From Micavibrio sp. (lineage in GTDB: Bacteria; Pseudomonadota; Alphaproteobacteria; Micavibrionales; Micavibrionaceae): DNA of 64,000 bases. Below the pieces are notes generated by a model, which made no database searches, was not told the origin of the DNA, and saw only the letters and a program-made list of their open reading frames with translations. Of the stretch, positions 14,540 to 23,725 are shown one piece after another. Each line of letters begins with the position of its first letter. Positions within the stretch are counted from its first letter, which is position 1. Made by a program: the position numbers and the translations under genes. The stretch is taken from assembly GCA_028290825.1 (NCBI GenBank), contig JAQGJB010000010.1:1-64000 (forward strand), read 5' to 3'.

Positions 14540-15978
14540 CCAATCCCAGCACCCCTAAACCAGACGTCAAGCATCCGGCTTATGATGAGATGTATGGCGT
14601 ATGGAAGGATTGTCGCGCCGCGAAGACTGGTCAGCGGGCTGTTCACAAGGAGGGTGAGGCGTATCTTCCCCGCCTGAGTGGGCAGACTGATCAGGATTAC
14701 AAGGCCTACCTACTGCGGGCCACCTACTTCAATGCCACGGGCCGCACCGTCGAGGGCATGGAGGGCCTTGTTTTTCGCAAGAAGCCGATGGTCGTCATGC
14801 CAGACAGTATGAAGCCATGGGCCCAGGACATTTCACGGGGCGGTCACAGCCTTGAGGGTTTTGCCCGGACATGCGTCGGTGAAGTCATCACCACGGCGCG
14901 CGGCGGAATCCTTGTAGATCATCCGAACCAAAAGCCCAGAGCAGATGGCTCGGTCCCTACGGTTGCCGAAGTTGCCAAAAGCGGTGCCCGACCATACTTT
15001 GCGTATTACACCGCCGAAAACATTTATAACTGGGAACAGCGCCGGGTTGATAACGTCTTCAAGACCGTGAACATCTGGCTTGCCGAGCCTGTGAACGACA
15101 TCGAAGACGTTCCATCCCAGATCCGTCAACTCAGTCTGGATAGCGGCGTTTATACTCAGATCCTGTGGACGCGGACAAAGCGCCAGTGGACAGCGAGCGA
15201 GCCAATTACGCCGTTGATGAATGGCAAGGCGCTCACCGACATTCCCTTCTGGTTCCTCGCACCAAAAGAGCCAGACTGCAATATTCAGGACCCGCCGATC
15301 GAGGATCTCGCCATCGTCAACCTGTCGCACTTCCGGAACAGTGCCGATCTTGAGAATGGTGCCCATGTCGCCGGCCAACCGACACCTTACGTCACAGGTT
15401 TGGAGGGCGGCACCGATGAGAAGGGTGACCCGCTGAACGTTCTGACCATCGGTTCGAACACCGCCTGGATCCTGCCAGATGTGAATTCCAAGGTCGGATT
15501 CTTGCAGTGTGGCCAGGAGGGTTTCGCTAGTCTCGAAAAGCTGATGGACCGTAAGGAAAACCAGATGGCCGCCCTCGGTGCCCGTTTGATTGCTCCCGAA
15601 AAGAAGGCCGCTGAAACTGCCGAAACTGCGGGTATCCGTCGCGGTGGTGAAAACAGCGTACTTTCCTCGATCGCTCGCTCGGTATCGATGCAGATCGAAA
15701 AGGCATGGAAATTTGCAGCCGAGTGGGCTGGTATCCCCGCCGACAAGGTGACATTTAGCCTGAACCTCGACTTCCTGCCGACAACGCTTGATGCCCAGAT
15801 GCTTACAGCCCTCGTTGGCGCGTGGCAGGCTGGCGCCATGAGTGATGAGGCATTTTTCGACGCCCTTCAGCAGGGAGAGATCTTCGATGAATCCGTGACC
15901 TTCGAAGACGAGAAAAGCCGACGCGAAGCAGACGGACCAAAACTCGGGGTTATCGGTACCGAAGACGATCCTGAATGA
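14536..15978 (+). CDS. portal protein (DUF4055-like)
   Basis: 480 aa, between TerL and MuF; 'RATYFNATGRTVEGMEGLVFRKKP'. Confidence 0.85.
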   Translation: MTNPSTPKPDVKHPAYDEMYGVWKDCRAAKTGQRAVHKEGEAYLPRLSGQTDQDYKAYLLRATYFNATGRTVEGMEGLVFRKKPMVVMPDSMKPWAQDISRGGHSLEGFARTCVGEVITTARGGILVDHPNQKPRADGSVPTVAEVAKSGARPYFAYYTAENIYNWEQRRVDNVFKTVNIWLAEPVNDIEDVPSQIRQLSLDSGVYTQILWTRTKRQWTASEPITPLMNGKALTDIPFWFLAPKEPDCNIQDPPIEDLAIVNLSHFRNSADLENGAHVAGQPTPYVTGLEGGTDEKGDPLNVLTIGSNTAWILPDVNSKVGFLQCGQEGFASLEKLMDRKENQMAALGARLIAPEKKAAETAETAGIRRGGENSVLSSIARSVSMQIEKAWKFAAEWAGIPADKVTFSLNLDFLPTTLDAQMLTALVGAWQAGAMSDEAFFDALQQGEIFDESVTFEDEKSRREADGPKLGVIGTEDDPE

Positions 15979-17615
15979 CCGTCAACCAGACCCTGTTCGA
16001 TTCCGGCGTGCAGCACATGCACTGGCTGGAAAGATACAAGACCGGCACTGTCCGGAAGATTATCGCCCTACTCAACCGCGCAGAGGATGACCTTGCCGCC
16101 CAGATTGGCGCGCGGATGGCCACCATCACCAACCGGGGTTACGACATTGGTCCCGAACAGACAAAGCGCCTGTCTGTGCTCAAGGACGAAATCGGCGCAT
16201 CGCGCGTCGGACTTTATAAGCTGGTATTCGATGAGACCCGCAACGAACTGAGTGAGTTCGCTATCTACGAAGCCGACTTTCAGGCCGGAATGATGGAAAA
16301 GGCCTTAGCCCCGATGGTCAAGGTTGACTTTACTAAACCCTCCTTATCGCAACTACGCGCCGTGACCACAGCCCAGCCATTCCAAGGCAGGTTGCTCAAG
16401 GAATGGTTCGAAGACCTCGGCCAGGCCGATGGCAAACGGGTAAAGACAGCCATTCAGCTGGGTATCGTCGAGGGTCGCACAACAGACCAGATCATCAGGC
16501 AGATCCGCGGCACCCGTGCCAAAGGTTATTCGGACGGCATTCTGGAAGCGTCCCGTCGCGATGTGGATTCTGTCGTCCGCACTGCCATAGCTCATACCGC
16601 CGACCGGTCGACCACTGAGCTGATGCTGGCCAATGCCGATATCGTCAAAGGGGAACAGTGGATTTCTACACTGGACGGACGGACCACGCCAACATGCCAG
16701 GCGCTCGATAAGAAGATTTTCAAGGTAGGTAAAGGTCCCGCGTGTCCCGCGCATTTCCGCTGCCGGTCACGGAAAATCCCATACTTGGGACCGACAACCA
16801 CGAAAGGTACCCGCGCCAGCGCGAACGGTCAGGTGCCGGGCGACCTGAACTATAACGACTGGTTGAAAATGCAGCCGCCCACTGTCCAAGAGGACATCCT
16901 TGGCGTTTCGAAAGCAAAGCTTTTCCGCGAAGGCGGCATGAAGGTCGATCAGTTCGTTGATGCGCGGGGTAACCAGTACAGCCTCGAGCAGCTGCGCCAG
17001 CGTGACGGCGAAACCTTTGAAGACGTATTCGGCCCCCAGGCTGCCCGGACAAAAGCGGCACGACTCGCCACCGAGAAGCAGTTCAAAGAATATCTGGGTG
17101 AAAGCCAGTACGAAGAATATAAGGAAATGGCTCATGACGCCCTTTCCGAGAACTCCGCTACCCGCAGAAACCTGTCTGAGGCTGAACTGGTCGCCGTTCA
17201 GGCCTATACCCGCGACAAACACGCGCCCCTTAACCGTGCGCTACGGTCGGACGAGGCCCAGAACATCTCCCGGGTTTCGGCCTTTGCCAGCACCTTGAGC
17301 GCTGGTCTGGCAAAACTGCCCGTTTTCTCCGGTTATGTGAGCCGAAACACGTTTCTTGATGCCGATATGATTGCGGACATGGCAGCCATCGGTGCATACG
17401 TCGATAACGGCTTTATGAGCACTTCTGTAAAAGGCGCTGACTTTTCCGGAAACGTGCGGTTTATGGTACAATCAAGATCTGGACGCAGGATCGAAGGCTT
17501 CTCGGGATTTGGCAAAGCTGAAACCGAGGTGCTGTTTCCCGCGGGCACAGAATTCAAAATCCTCTCGATTGAAGAGGATGCAGGCGTAACCGTAGTGCGG
17601 ATGATCGAGAAATGA
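15975..17615 (+). CDS. MuF-type minor head protein fused to ADP-ribosyltransferase domain
   Basis: N-terminal MuF 'RTAIAHTADRSTTELMLANADIVKGEQWISTLDGRTTPTCQALDKK'; C-terminal ART-like R/STS/ExE layout 'FSGYVSR...GFMSTSV...KAETEVLFPAGTEFKIL'. Confidence 0.85.
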   Translation: MTVNQTLFDSGVQHMHWLERYKTGTVRKIIALLNRAEDDLAAQIGARMATITNRGYDIGPEQTKRLSVLKDEIGASRVGLYKLVFDETRNELSEFAIYEADFQAGMMEKALAPMVKVDFTKPSLSQLRAVTTAQPFQGRLLKEWFEDLGQADGKRVKTAIQLGIVEGRTTDQIIRQIRGTRAKGYSDGILEASRRDVDSVVRTAIAHTADRSTTELMLANADIVKGEQWISTLDGRTTPTCQALDKKIFKVGKGPACPAHFRCRSRKIPYLGPTTTKGTRASANGQVPGDLNYNDWLKMQPPTVQEDILGVSKAKLFREGGMKVDQFVDARGNQYSLEQLRQRDGETFEDVFGPQAARTKAARLATEKQFKEYLGESQYEEYKEMAHDALSENSATRRNLSEAELVAVQAYTRDKHAPLNRALRSDEAQNISRVSAFASTLSAGLAKLPVFSGYVSRNTFLDADMIADMAAIGAYVDNGFMSTSVKGADFSGNVRFMVQSRSGRRIEGFSGFGKAETEVLFPAGTEFKILSIEEDAGVTVVRMIEK

Positions 17616-17761
17616 CCAAAAAGAAACTAAGCATGGCTGAGCAGAAAATTCTTGAGGACTTCAAAAAATATGAAGCCACTCTTAGGCCAATAGACCCGAA
17701 CGATCCGCCCGATCCCGAGGCCGAAAGCATCGCCATGAACATTAGGAACGCGCGGAAGTAG
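17612..17761 (+). CDS. small acidic protein (49 aa) downstream of MuF-ART
   Basis: MTKKKLSMAEQKILEDFKKYEATLRPIDPNDPPDPEAESIAMNIRNARK; ATGA overlap with MuF-ART stop. Confidence 0.5.
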   Translation: MTKKKLSMAEQKILEDFKKYEATLRPIDPNDPPDPEAESIAMNIRNARK

Positions 17762-17786
17762 AACACCGCGACGCCTCACCCGATAA

Positions 17787-17809
17787 CCCGCCATCCCGGC
17801 GGGTTTTTT
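17787..17809 (+). terminator. rho-independent terminator
   Basis: CCCGCC-ATCCC-GGCGGG-TTTTTT. Confidence 0.7.
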
Positions 17810-17859
17810 ATTGCCCAAAATTTGGGCGCAACAATCGTCAGTGACGAAAGGACCCGATC

Positions 17860-18615
17860 ATGAAAATCAAAGCTGTTCTCGATAGTATCGAGGGCGTCGA
17901 TGAGAACCTTAGAGGCTTCTACACCGAAAAAGACGGAAAATTCGTTCTTTCCATCGAAGGCGTGCAGGAGCATCCCGACACCAAAGCCCTGAAATCTGCT
18001 CTGGACCGTGTCCGTGAGGAGAAGAAGACCCAGACCACGGAATTCGACAATCTCAAGGCCCGGTTCGCTGATGTGCCCGCCGAGTTCGATTCCGAGGAAT
18101 ATCACCGCTTGAAGGACAGCGCGGGCAGCAATGTCAACATCGAGCAACGCCTGGCTGAACAGCGTGAACGCCTGACAAAGGCCCACAATACCGAAAAAGA
18201 GAAAATTGCCGGTGAGCGTGATCAGGCCCGCAAGGTCCTGACATCTACCCAGCGTGACCGCGCTATAGCCGACGCTATCGCAGACGCAGGAATCGCACCG
18301 CAATTCGTGGACGCAGTAAAAGCCATGTTCCGCGACAAAGTAACCGTCACCATGGAAGGTGATGATGCAATCGCGACCATTGAGAGTATGCCGGTTGTTG
18401 ACCACCTCAAAACGTGGGCGGCTACCGAAAAAGGTGCCCACTACGTTGCAGCAGCACAAAATTCCGGTGGCGATGCCAATGGCGGCAAGAAAGCTGCCGG
18501 CGGAGGCAAGAATCCATGGGCAAAAGACACCTTTAATCTCACCGAACAGATGAGGATTGAGAAGGCCAACCCGAAACAGGCCGAGCAGCTCAAGACAGCC
18601 GCTGGCGCAAAGTAA
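17860..18615 (+). CDS. capsid scaffolding protein
   Basis: 251 aa charged coiled-coil protein before major capsid gene. Confidence 0.75.
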   Translation: MKIKAVLDSIEGVDENLRGFYTEKDGKFVLSIEGVQEHPDTKALKSALDRVREEKKTQTTEFDNLKARFADVPAEFDSEEYHRLKDSAGSNVNIEQRLAEQRERLTKAHNTEKEKIAGERDQARKVLTSTQRDRAIADAIADAGIAPQFVDAVKAMFRDKVTVTMEGDDAIATIESMPVVDHLKTWAATEKGAHYVAAAQNSGGDANGGKKAAGGGKNPWAKDTFNLTEQMRIEKANPKQAEQLKTAAGAK

Positions 18616-18705
18616 ATCCGCAGGTCAGTGACCTGCAAGAATACCGAAGTCTCCGAACCAGTGGCAGGGGGCGATGATTAAAACCAACTACAGAAAGAGA
18701 AAACC

Positions 18706-19674
18706 ATGACAGCTACCCTGCTTTCTAACATGCTGGTCCCGGAACACTGGGCCAAATACGTCATTCAGCGTACCGTCGAGAAATCCTTGCTTTTCGTTTC
18801 GGGCATTCTTGAGGATGTCAGCGCCGATGAGGATGTCGCAACCACCCTCAGTGGCGGCGGTAAATCCGTCCATCTGCCATTCTTTAAAGATCTGACCGGC
18901 ACCGAGCAGCTGATCGATGACACCACCGATCTCGTGATCAACTCGATCGCTACCGATCAGGATGTCGCGGCTGTCTTCTTCCGCGCGCAGGTCTTCGGTG
19001 CTTCCGACCTTTCCGGTGAACTGGCTGGTGATGATCCGATGGGTGCCATTGCTGACCGCTTTGCCGATTACTGGGTACGCCGTATGCAAGCCGCTCTCAT
19101 TTCCACCCTGGCCGGTGCCATGGGTGCTGCAAGCATGGCCTCGAACGTCCTGGATATCTCCGCCCTGACCGGTGGCGCCCAGATCTTCGACGGCGAAGCG
19201 TTTATCGACGCCACCGGCTTGCTGGGTGACCACCAGGATGCGCTCGTCGCTATGGCAATTCACTCCGCCACGCTCAATCTGATGAAGAAGCAGGATCTCA
19301 TCGATTACGCTCTGGACAGTGAGGGCAAGGCCACCATCCCGACCTATCAGGGCAAAACTCTGATCGTAGATGACGGTATGCCCGTCGCCAGCGGCACCTA
19401 TACGTCTTACTTGTTCGCAAAGGGTGCAATCGCCTATGCGGAGGGCACACCGAAGGTTCCTGCTGCCACAGAGCGTCAGGAACTCAAGGGCGGCGGTATG
19501 GAGTATATCGTCAACCGTAAGAAATGGGTTATGCACCCTCGCGGGATCAAATGGATCGGCACCCCTGCTGGCCCAACCCCGACGAATGCCGAGGTCGCCA
19601 CGACCACGAACTGGACCCGCGTTTACGATCCTAAAGCGATCCGTATCGTCCAGTTTAAATACAAACTGGCCTAA
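18706..19674 (+). CDS. major capsid protein
   Basis: 322 aa 'LVPEHWAKYVIQRTVEKSLLFVSGIL...' coat protein; position after scaffold. Confidence 0.85.
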   Translation: MTATLLSNMLVPEHWAKYVIQRTVEKSLLFVSGILEDVSADEDVATTLSGGGKSVHLPFFKDLTGTEQLIDDTTDLVINSIATDQDVAAVFFRAQVFGASDLSGELAGDDPMGAIADRFADYWVRRMQAALISTLAGAMGAASMASNVLDISALTGGAQIFDGEAFIDATGLLGDHQDALVAMAIHSATLNLMKKQDLIDYALDSEGKATIPTYQGKTLIVDDGMPVASGTYTSYLFAKGAIAYAEGTPKVPAATERQELKGGGMEYIVNRKKWVMHPRGIKWIGTPAGPTPTNAEVATTTNWTRVYDPKAIRIVQFKYKLA

Positions 19675-19747
19675 GCCGGTAACCGGAAGGGGGCCTCAAA
19701 GCCCCCTTTCTCGCCTTCCCACCCACGAAATTTGAGAGGAACACCCC

Positions 19748-20176
19748 ATGGCACCGCAAGATGAAGTTCTGGACCGCGACGATATCCGCGGCCAACGTGC
19801 AAAACTGATCGCCGAAAAGGCAGACGCGTCAGCTGCCGATAAAGAGGATGAGGTCAATACCGTCCTGCCGGAAGACCCGGAAAAAATGACCCGTCAGCAG
19901 ATGATTGATTTCCTCGTAAACAAAAGCGCGGAATTCGCGAGACTACAAAGCGATGAAGCTCTGAAAGATGCAGTCATTCGCATTCTGGGAGACCAGAAAC
20001 CAAACGATGAGAAGGATGATGCCGATAAAAAAGGCGCTCAAGAGGGTAACGCAACCGACGCCGCTATTTCCTTGGCGGCCGCTGAAGGTGTTGATCTGAC
20101 CACCCTCACCGGTACAGGCAGAGACGGCATCATCACCAAAGGTGACGTCGAAACCCACCTCAAAGCGAAGGCTTAA
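19748..20176 (+). CDS. head protein with C-terminal E3-binding (PSBD-like) domain
   Basis: C-terminal 'AAISLAAAEGVDLTTLTGTGRDGIITKGDVETHLKAKA' matches the peripheral-subunit-binding domain pattern. Confidence 0.65.
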   Translation: MAPQDEVLDRDDIRGQRAKLIAEKADASAADKEDEVNTVLPEDPEKMTRQQMIDFLVNKSAEFARLQSDEALKDAVIRILGDQKPNDEKDDADKKGAQEGNATDAAISLAAAEGVDLTTLTGTGRDGIITKGDVETHLKAKA

Positions 20177-20179
20177 CCC

Positions 20180-20665
20180 ATGGCTTTCACGGTCGAGAAT
20201 GGCACCAACGTCGCAGATGCAAACAGCCTTGTTTCTGTTGCCGAAGCTGACGCGTACCATCTCGACCGTGGAAATGCCGAATGGGCTGGCACCGACGCCG
20301 TAAAACAATCCGCCCTCATCAAGGCAACGGATTACATTACCCAGAATTATGACGGCCGCTGGACAGGCGAAGTCGTTTCCGACACCCAGTCATTGGCTTG
20401 GCCCCGGAAATGCACCGTTGTCGCCTCCAACGTGGTCCCTGCGCTCGTGAAGCACGCTGTATGCCTGCTTGCACTGGAAGCGCTGACTGCCGACCTGAAC
20501 CCCGTCCTTGAACGTGGCGGCGCGATCAAACGTGAGAAGGTCGATGTTATTGAAACCGAATATATGGACGGCGCTCCTGTCGGCACTGTTCGCCCAGCTG
20601 TAGACGGGCTGCTTAAGAAATACCTACGCGGTCCGTCCATCAATCGCAGGGTGGTCCGGGTTTGA
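20180..20665 (+). CDS. head-tail connector/adaptor (DnaT-like fold)
   Basis: 'MAFTVENGTNVADANSLVSVAEADAYHLDRGNAEW...ALIKATDYITQNYDGRW' typical. Confidence 0.8.
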   Translation: MAFTVENGTNVADANSLVSVAEADAYHLDRGNAEWAGTDAVKQSALIKATDYITQNYDGRWTGEVVSDTQSLAWPRKCTVVASNVVPALVKHAVCLLALEALTADLNPVLERGGAIKREKVDVIETEYMDGAPVGTVRPAVDGLLKKYLRGPSINRRVVRV

Positions 20666-21027
20666 TGGGGGCTTATGACGGCGCAACAGCACAGGCCCTC
20701 AAGGCGATCACGGCAAAAGGTCGGACCATATCCCTGATTTATTCCTCGGTCGGTTCCTATGACCCGGAAAACAATCAAATGGTCGAAGGCGCAGAGGTGC
20801 TGATGACCACGAAGGGACTGCTCACACAATTCAGGACCAATCAGATTGATGGCGAAATCATTCAAGCCTCGGACATGCGCATCCTGATCGCAGCCAAGGG
20901 TTTAAGCCTAAAGCCAGATAATACGATGAAGGTGCTGGATGGCGATGAGGTTTACCAGATCATCAATGTCACGCCCCTGCAGCCTGGTGATACCGCAATC
21001 CTTTACACAGTGCAGGCGCGGAAATGA
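20662..21027 (+). CDS. head closure/neck protein
   Basis: 121 aa, position and small beta-rich sequence. Confidence 0.6.
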   Translation: MMGAYDGATAQALKAITAKGRTISLIYSSVGSYDPENNQMVEGAEVLMTTKGLLTQFRTNQIDGEIIQASDMRILIAAKGLSLKPDNTMKVLDGDEVYQIINVTPLQPGDTAILYTVQARK

Positions 21028-21452
21028 CCTCTTTCAAAGAACAGCTTGATGCTGCCTATCAAAAAAAGGTGGTGGACAGGATGAATAGAGCGGTACGCAC
21101 GGCGGGTCTCTCCATTTTCCGCGAAGTTGTGATGGCCACCCCTGTCGATACAGGCCGCGCTAGGGCAAACTGGAATATTGACCTGAACCTAGTTGACGTG
21201 CAGCTGGTCAATCCTGAGGCGGGCGTTCATAACGCCAAAGATAAGAAGGGCGATTACACCTTTGACGGCACAAACGAAGCTCTCGCTGCCGTGGCCAGAT
21301 ATAAGATGAGTGATGTCATCTATATTTCGAATAATTTACCGTACATCAATCGGCTCAACCAAGGCACGTCCACCCAAGCACCCGCTAACTTTGTCGAAAC
21401 CGGAGTGGCGATCGGTCTTCAGCAGACCAAAGAAATCATGGGTAACGAATGA
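21024..21452 (+). CDS. tail completion protein (HK97 gp10-like)
   Basis: 'AVRTAGLSIFREVVMATPVDTGRARANWNI' typical. Confidence 0.78.
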   Translation: MTSFKEQLDAAYQKKVVDRMNRAVRTAGLSIFREVVMATPVDTGRARANWNIDLNLVDVQLVNPEAGVHNAKDKKGDYTFDGTNEALAAVARYKMSDVIYISNNLPYINRLNQGTSTQAPANFVETGVAIGLQQTKEIMGNE

Positions 21453-21856
21453 CGACTTACATCGACCCCGTCGCAGTCATCAACAAACTGTTCGCGAAGG
21501 CATGGGGCAAGAAAACGGATGTCGCTTACGAGGACACCAACTTCGATCCACCATCGGGCAAAACATGGGTCCGTCTCAATATCAAAGTTTTCGACGGTTA
21601 TCAGGCATCTATCGGCTCTCCCGGCAACAACCGCCAGCGCCGTAAGGGGCTCGTCACCGTGCAGGTGTTCCAGCCCCAGGGCAAAGCCGGTATCGACGCC
21701 CGCGCCAAAGCAAAGGACGCCGTTGACGTCTTCATGAACCGATCTGAGGACGGAATTACATTCAAGAAAGTGTACCCGAAAACCGTGGGGAATGATGGCA
21801 ACGGCTACTACCAGGCCCAAGCGCTCGCCCTTTTCGAATACGACGATATTTCATAA
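21449..21856 (+). CDS. tail terminator-like protein
   Basis: 135 aa, position upstream of tail tube gene. Confidence 0.65.
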   Translation: MTTYIDPVAVINKLFAKAWGKKTDVAYEDTNFDPPSGKTWVRLNIKVFDGYQASIGSPGNNRQRRKGLVTVQVFQPQGKAGIDARAKAKDAVDVFMNRSEDGITFKKVYPKTVGNDGNGYYQAQALALFEYDDIS

Positions 21857-21880
21857 CCCCACAGACCTCAGGAGACCTTC

Positions 21881-22798
21881 ATGACCGACTCTTCCTCGAT
21901 GCGCATGGCCTACATTGCTGAAACCGTGTACGGCGTCACCCCAGCCACGCCAGTTTTCAAAACGATGCGCGTCACAGGCGAGAGCATCAAGCCGAACAAG
22001 AAGTACGTCAGCTCCGATGAGATCCGCGCGGATGGGAATATTCCTGATCTGACGCTGGTCGGCTCTGAAGCGGGCGGCAGCATCCCGTTCGAGCTGAGCT
22101 ATGGCAGCTATGACGACCTGTTTGAAGGCCTGTTCCGAAACACATGGGCGGCCAACGTACTGAAGAACGGCGTTACTCCAAAAAGCTACACTCTGGAAAA
22201 GCTAATGGTGGCGGAATCGGGCAACCAATTCCACCGCTATCCGGGCACGCGCGTTGCCGGTCTGAGTCTCTCCCTGAAATCGCAGGACAAGGTGACCGGT
22301 TCTTTCGATGTCCTCTGTAAAGGCATGACAGCCACCCAGACCATCGTCACAGGCGCGACATATACCGCAGCCAACGGCAACCCGGTCATCAACGCCGCAA
22401 ACAACGTCGCGAACCTGGCTATCACTGGCGTTACCAGCCCACAGATCATGTCCCTGAACCTGAAGATCTCGAACAATGCGGCCCAGCAGCCGGTCGTCGG
22501 GCAGGTGGACAGCAAAGGCATCCGCCACGGCTCCATGATGATCACGGGTGACCTTGAAGCGTACTTCGTGGATAAGGACCTCCTAGACCTTTACCTCAAC
22601 GACACGCTTTCCAGCCTCTCGCTCGACATGGGTGGCGTCTCGGGTCTCAAATATAACCTGAACCTTCCGAAGCTGAAATTCACGGATGGCAGCGTGCCAA
22701 ACCCCGGCAAAGATCAGGACGTTATGGCCAAGATGTCTTTCCAAGCCATCTACGACTCCACCAGTGGTGCGACTGCCGTCCTGACCCGCACCCCTTAA
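21881..22798 (+). CDS. major tail tube protein
   Basis: 'AYIAETVYGVTPATPVFKTMRVTGESIKPNKKYVSSDEIRADGNIPDLTLVGSEAGGSIPFELSYG' typical phage tail tube. Confidence 0.88.
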   Translation: MTDSSSMRMAYIAETVYGVTPATPVFKTMRVTGESIKPNKKYVSSDEIRADGNIPDLTLVGSEAGGSIPFELSYGSYDDLFEGLFRNTWAANVLKNGVTPKSYTLEKLMVAESGNQFHRYPGTRVAGLSLSLKSQDKVTGSFDVLCKGMTATQTIVTGATYTAANGNPVINAANNVANLAITGVTSPQIMSLNLKISNNAAQQPVVGQVDSKGIRHGSMMITGDLEAYFVDKDLLDLYLNDTLSSLSLDMGGVSGLKYNLNLPKLKFTDGSVPNPGKDQDVMAKMSFQAIYDSTSGATAVLTRTP

Positions 22799-22916
22799 TC
22801 AGTTTTACCCGATAGCGTCCTCGGACGTTTTTTACATTGATCATTATGCGAGAACGGGAGCGGCCTATCGGGTGCCGCTTCCGTTCTTGCGCCAACCCCG
22901 ATATGAGGAAAACCCG

Positions 22917-23408
22917 ATGACAACCAAGAAACCCGCTAAAACCGTAACCGCTCCCCTTAATAGCACCGCCGTATCTGGAGTATCGAACGGTAAAAATCCA
23001 TACGCCCTGTATGAGATCGATAAAACCGCCGAGGTCCAAAAAGGTGTCCCTTTTAAAAGGGGAGAATTCTCCATCTTCGTCAAACGCGCCGGCGGCGGCA
23101 ACAAGGCTTACACCAAGTGTTTGGCTGAAACCCTTGCACCGGTACGCCAACAACTGGCTGACGACACTTTGCCGGAAAGCGAGGGCGATAATCTCATGGC
23201 CCAGGTATTCGCCGACACCATCATTGTTGGCTGGGAAAACGTGCGGGACCGCAAAGGCAAACCCCTTGCGTACACCCGCGAGAACGTTGTTATGATGCTC
23301 ACAGACCTGCCGGAATTGTTCCGCGAGCTGCAGGCTTTCGCCAGCAACCTCGCAAACTTTCGCAAAGCAGCGATTGAGGCCGACTCAAAAAACTCAGTGA
23401 AGTCCTAA
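22917..23408 (+). CDS. tail assembly chaperone (G)
   Basis: between tail tube and tape measure; ends just after an A_AAA_AAC slippery site. Confidence 0.7.
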   Translation: MTTKKPAKTVTAPLNSTAVSGVSNGKNPYALYEIDKTAEVQKGVPFKRGEFSIFVKRAGGGNKAYTKCLAETLAPVRQQLADDTLPESEGDNLMAQVFADTIIVGWENVRDRKGKPLAYTRENVVMMLTDLPELFRELQAFASNLANFRKAAIEADSKNSVKS

Positions 23409-23725
23409 TCTGGAATAGGAAGTGGGGAGAGCATTTCTCCTCACTTCAAGCCGCGGCTGATGCCGGTGCCGACATACCCGCCATCAAGAACATGCCGAAG
23501 CTGCTCCCCGGTTTGGACTTCTACATCATGGCCTATCAAGACCTTCAGTATGACCGCCCCTCTGGCATGACCGCCGGGCCCATTCCATGGAGCAGCATCA
23601 AAAGCTGGGGTCAAACGCATGGGGTCACCGATCCAGACGATCTCCATGTTCTGGTCACACACATCCGTGCCTTGGAAAACGCTGCAGAATCACTAGAACA
23701 GGAACCCGCCAAGAATGAGCAATGA
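23388..23725 (+). CDS. tail assembly chaperone extension (T of G-T) reached by -1 frameshift
   Basis: -1 frame is open from slippery site to 23725; overlaps tape measure start. Confidence 0.65.
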
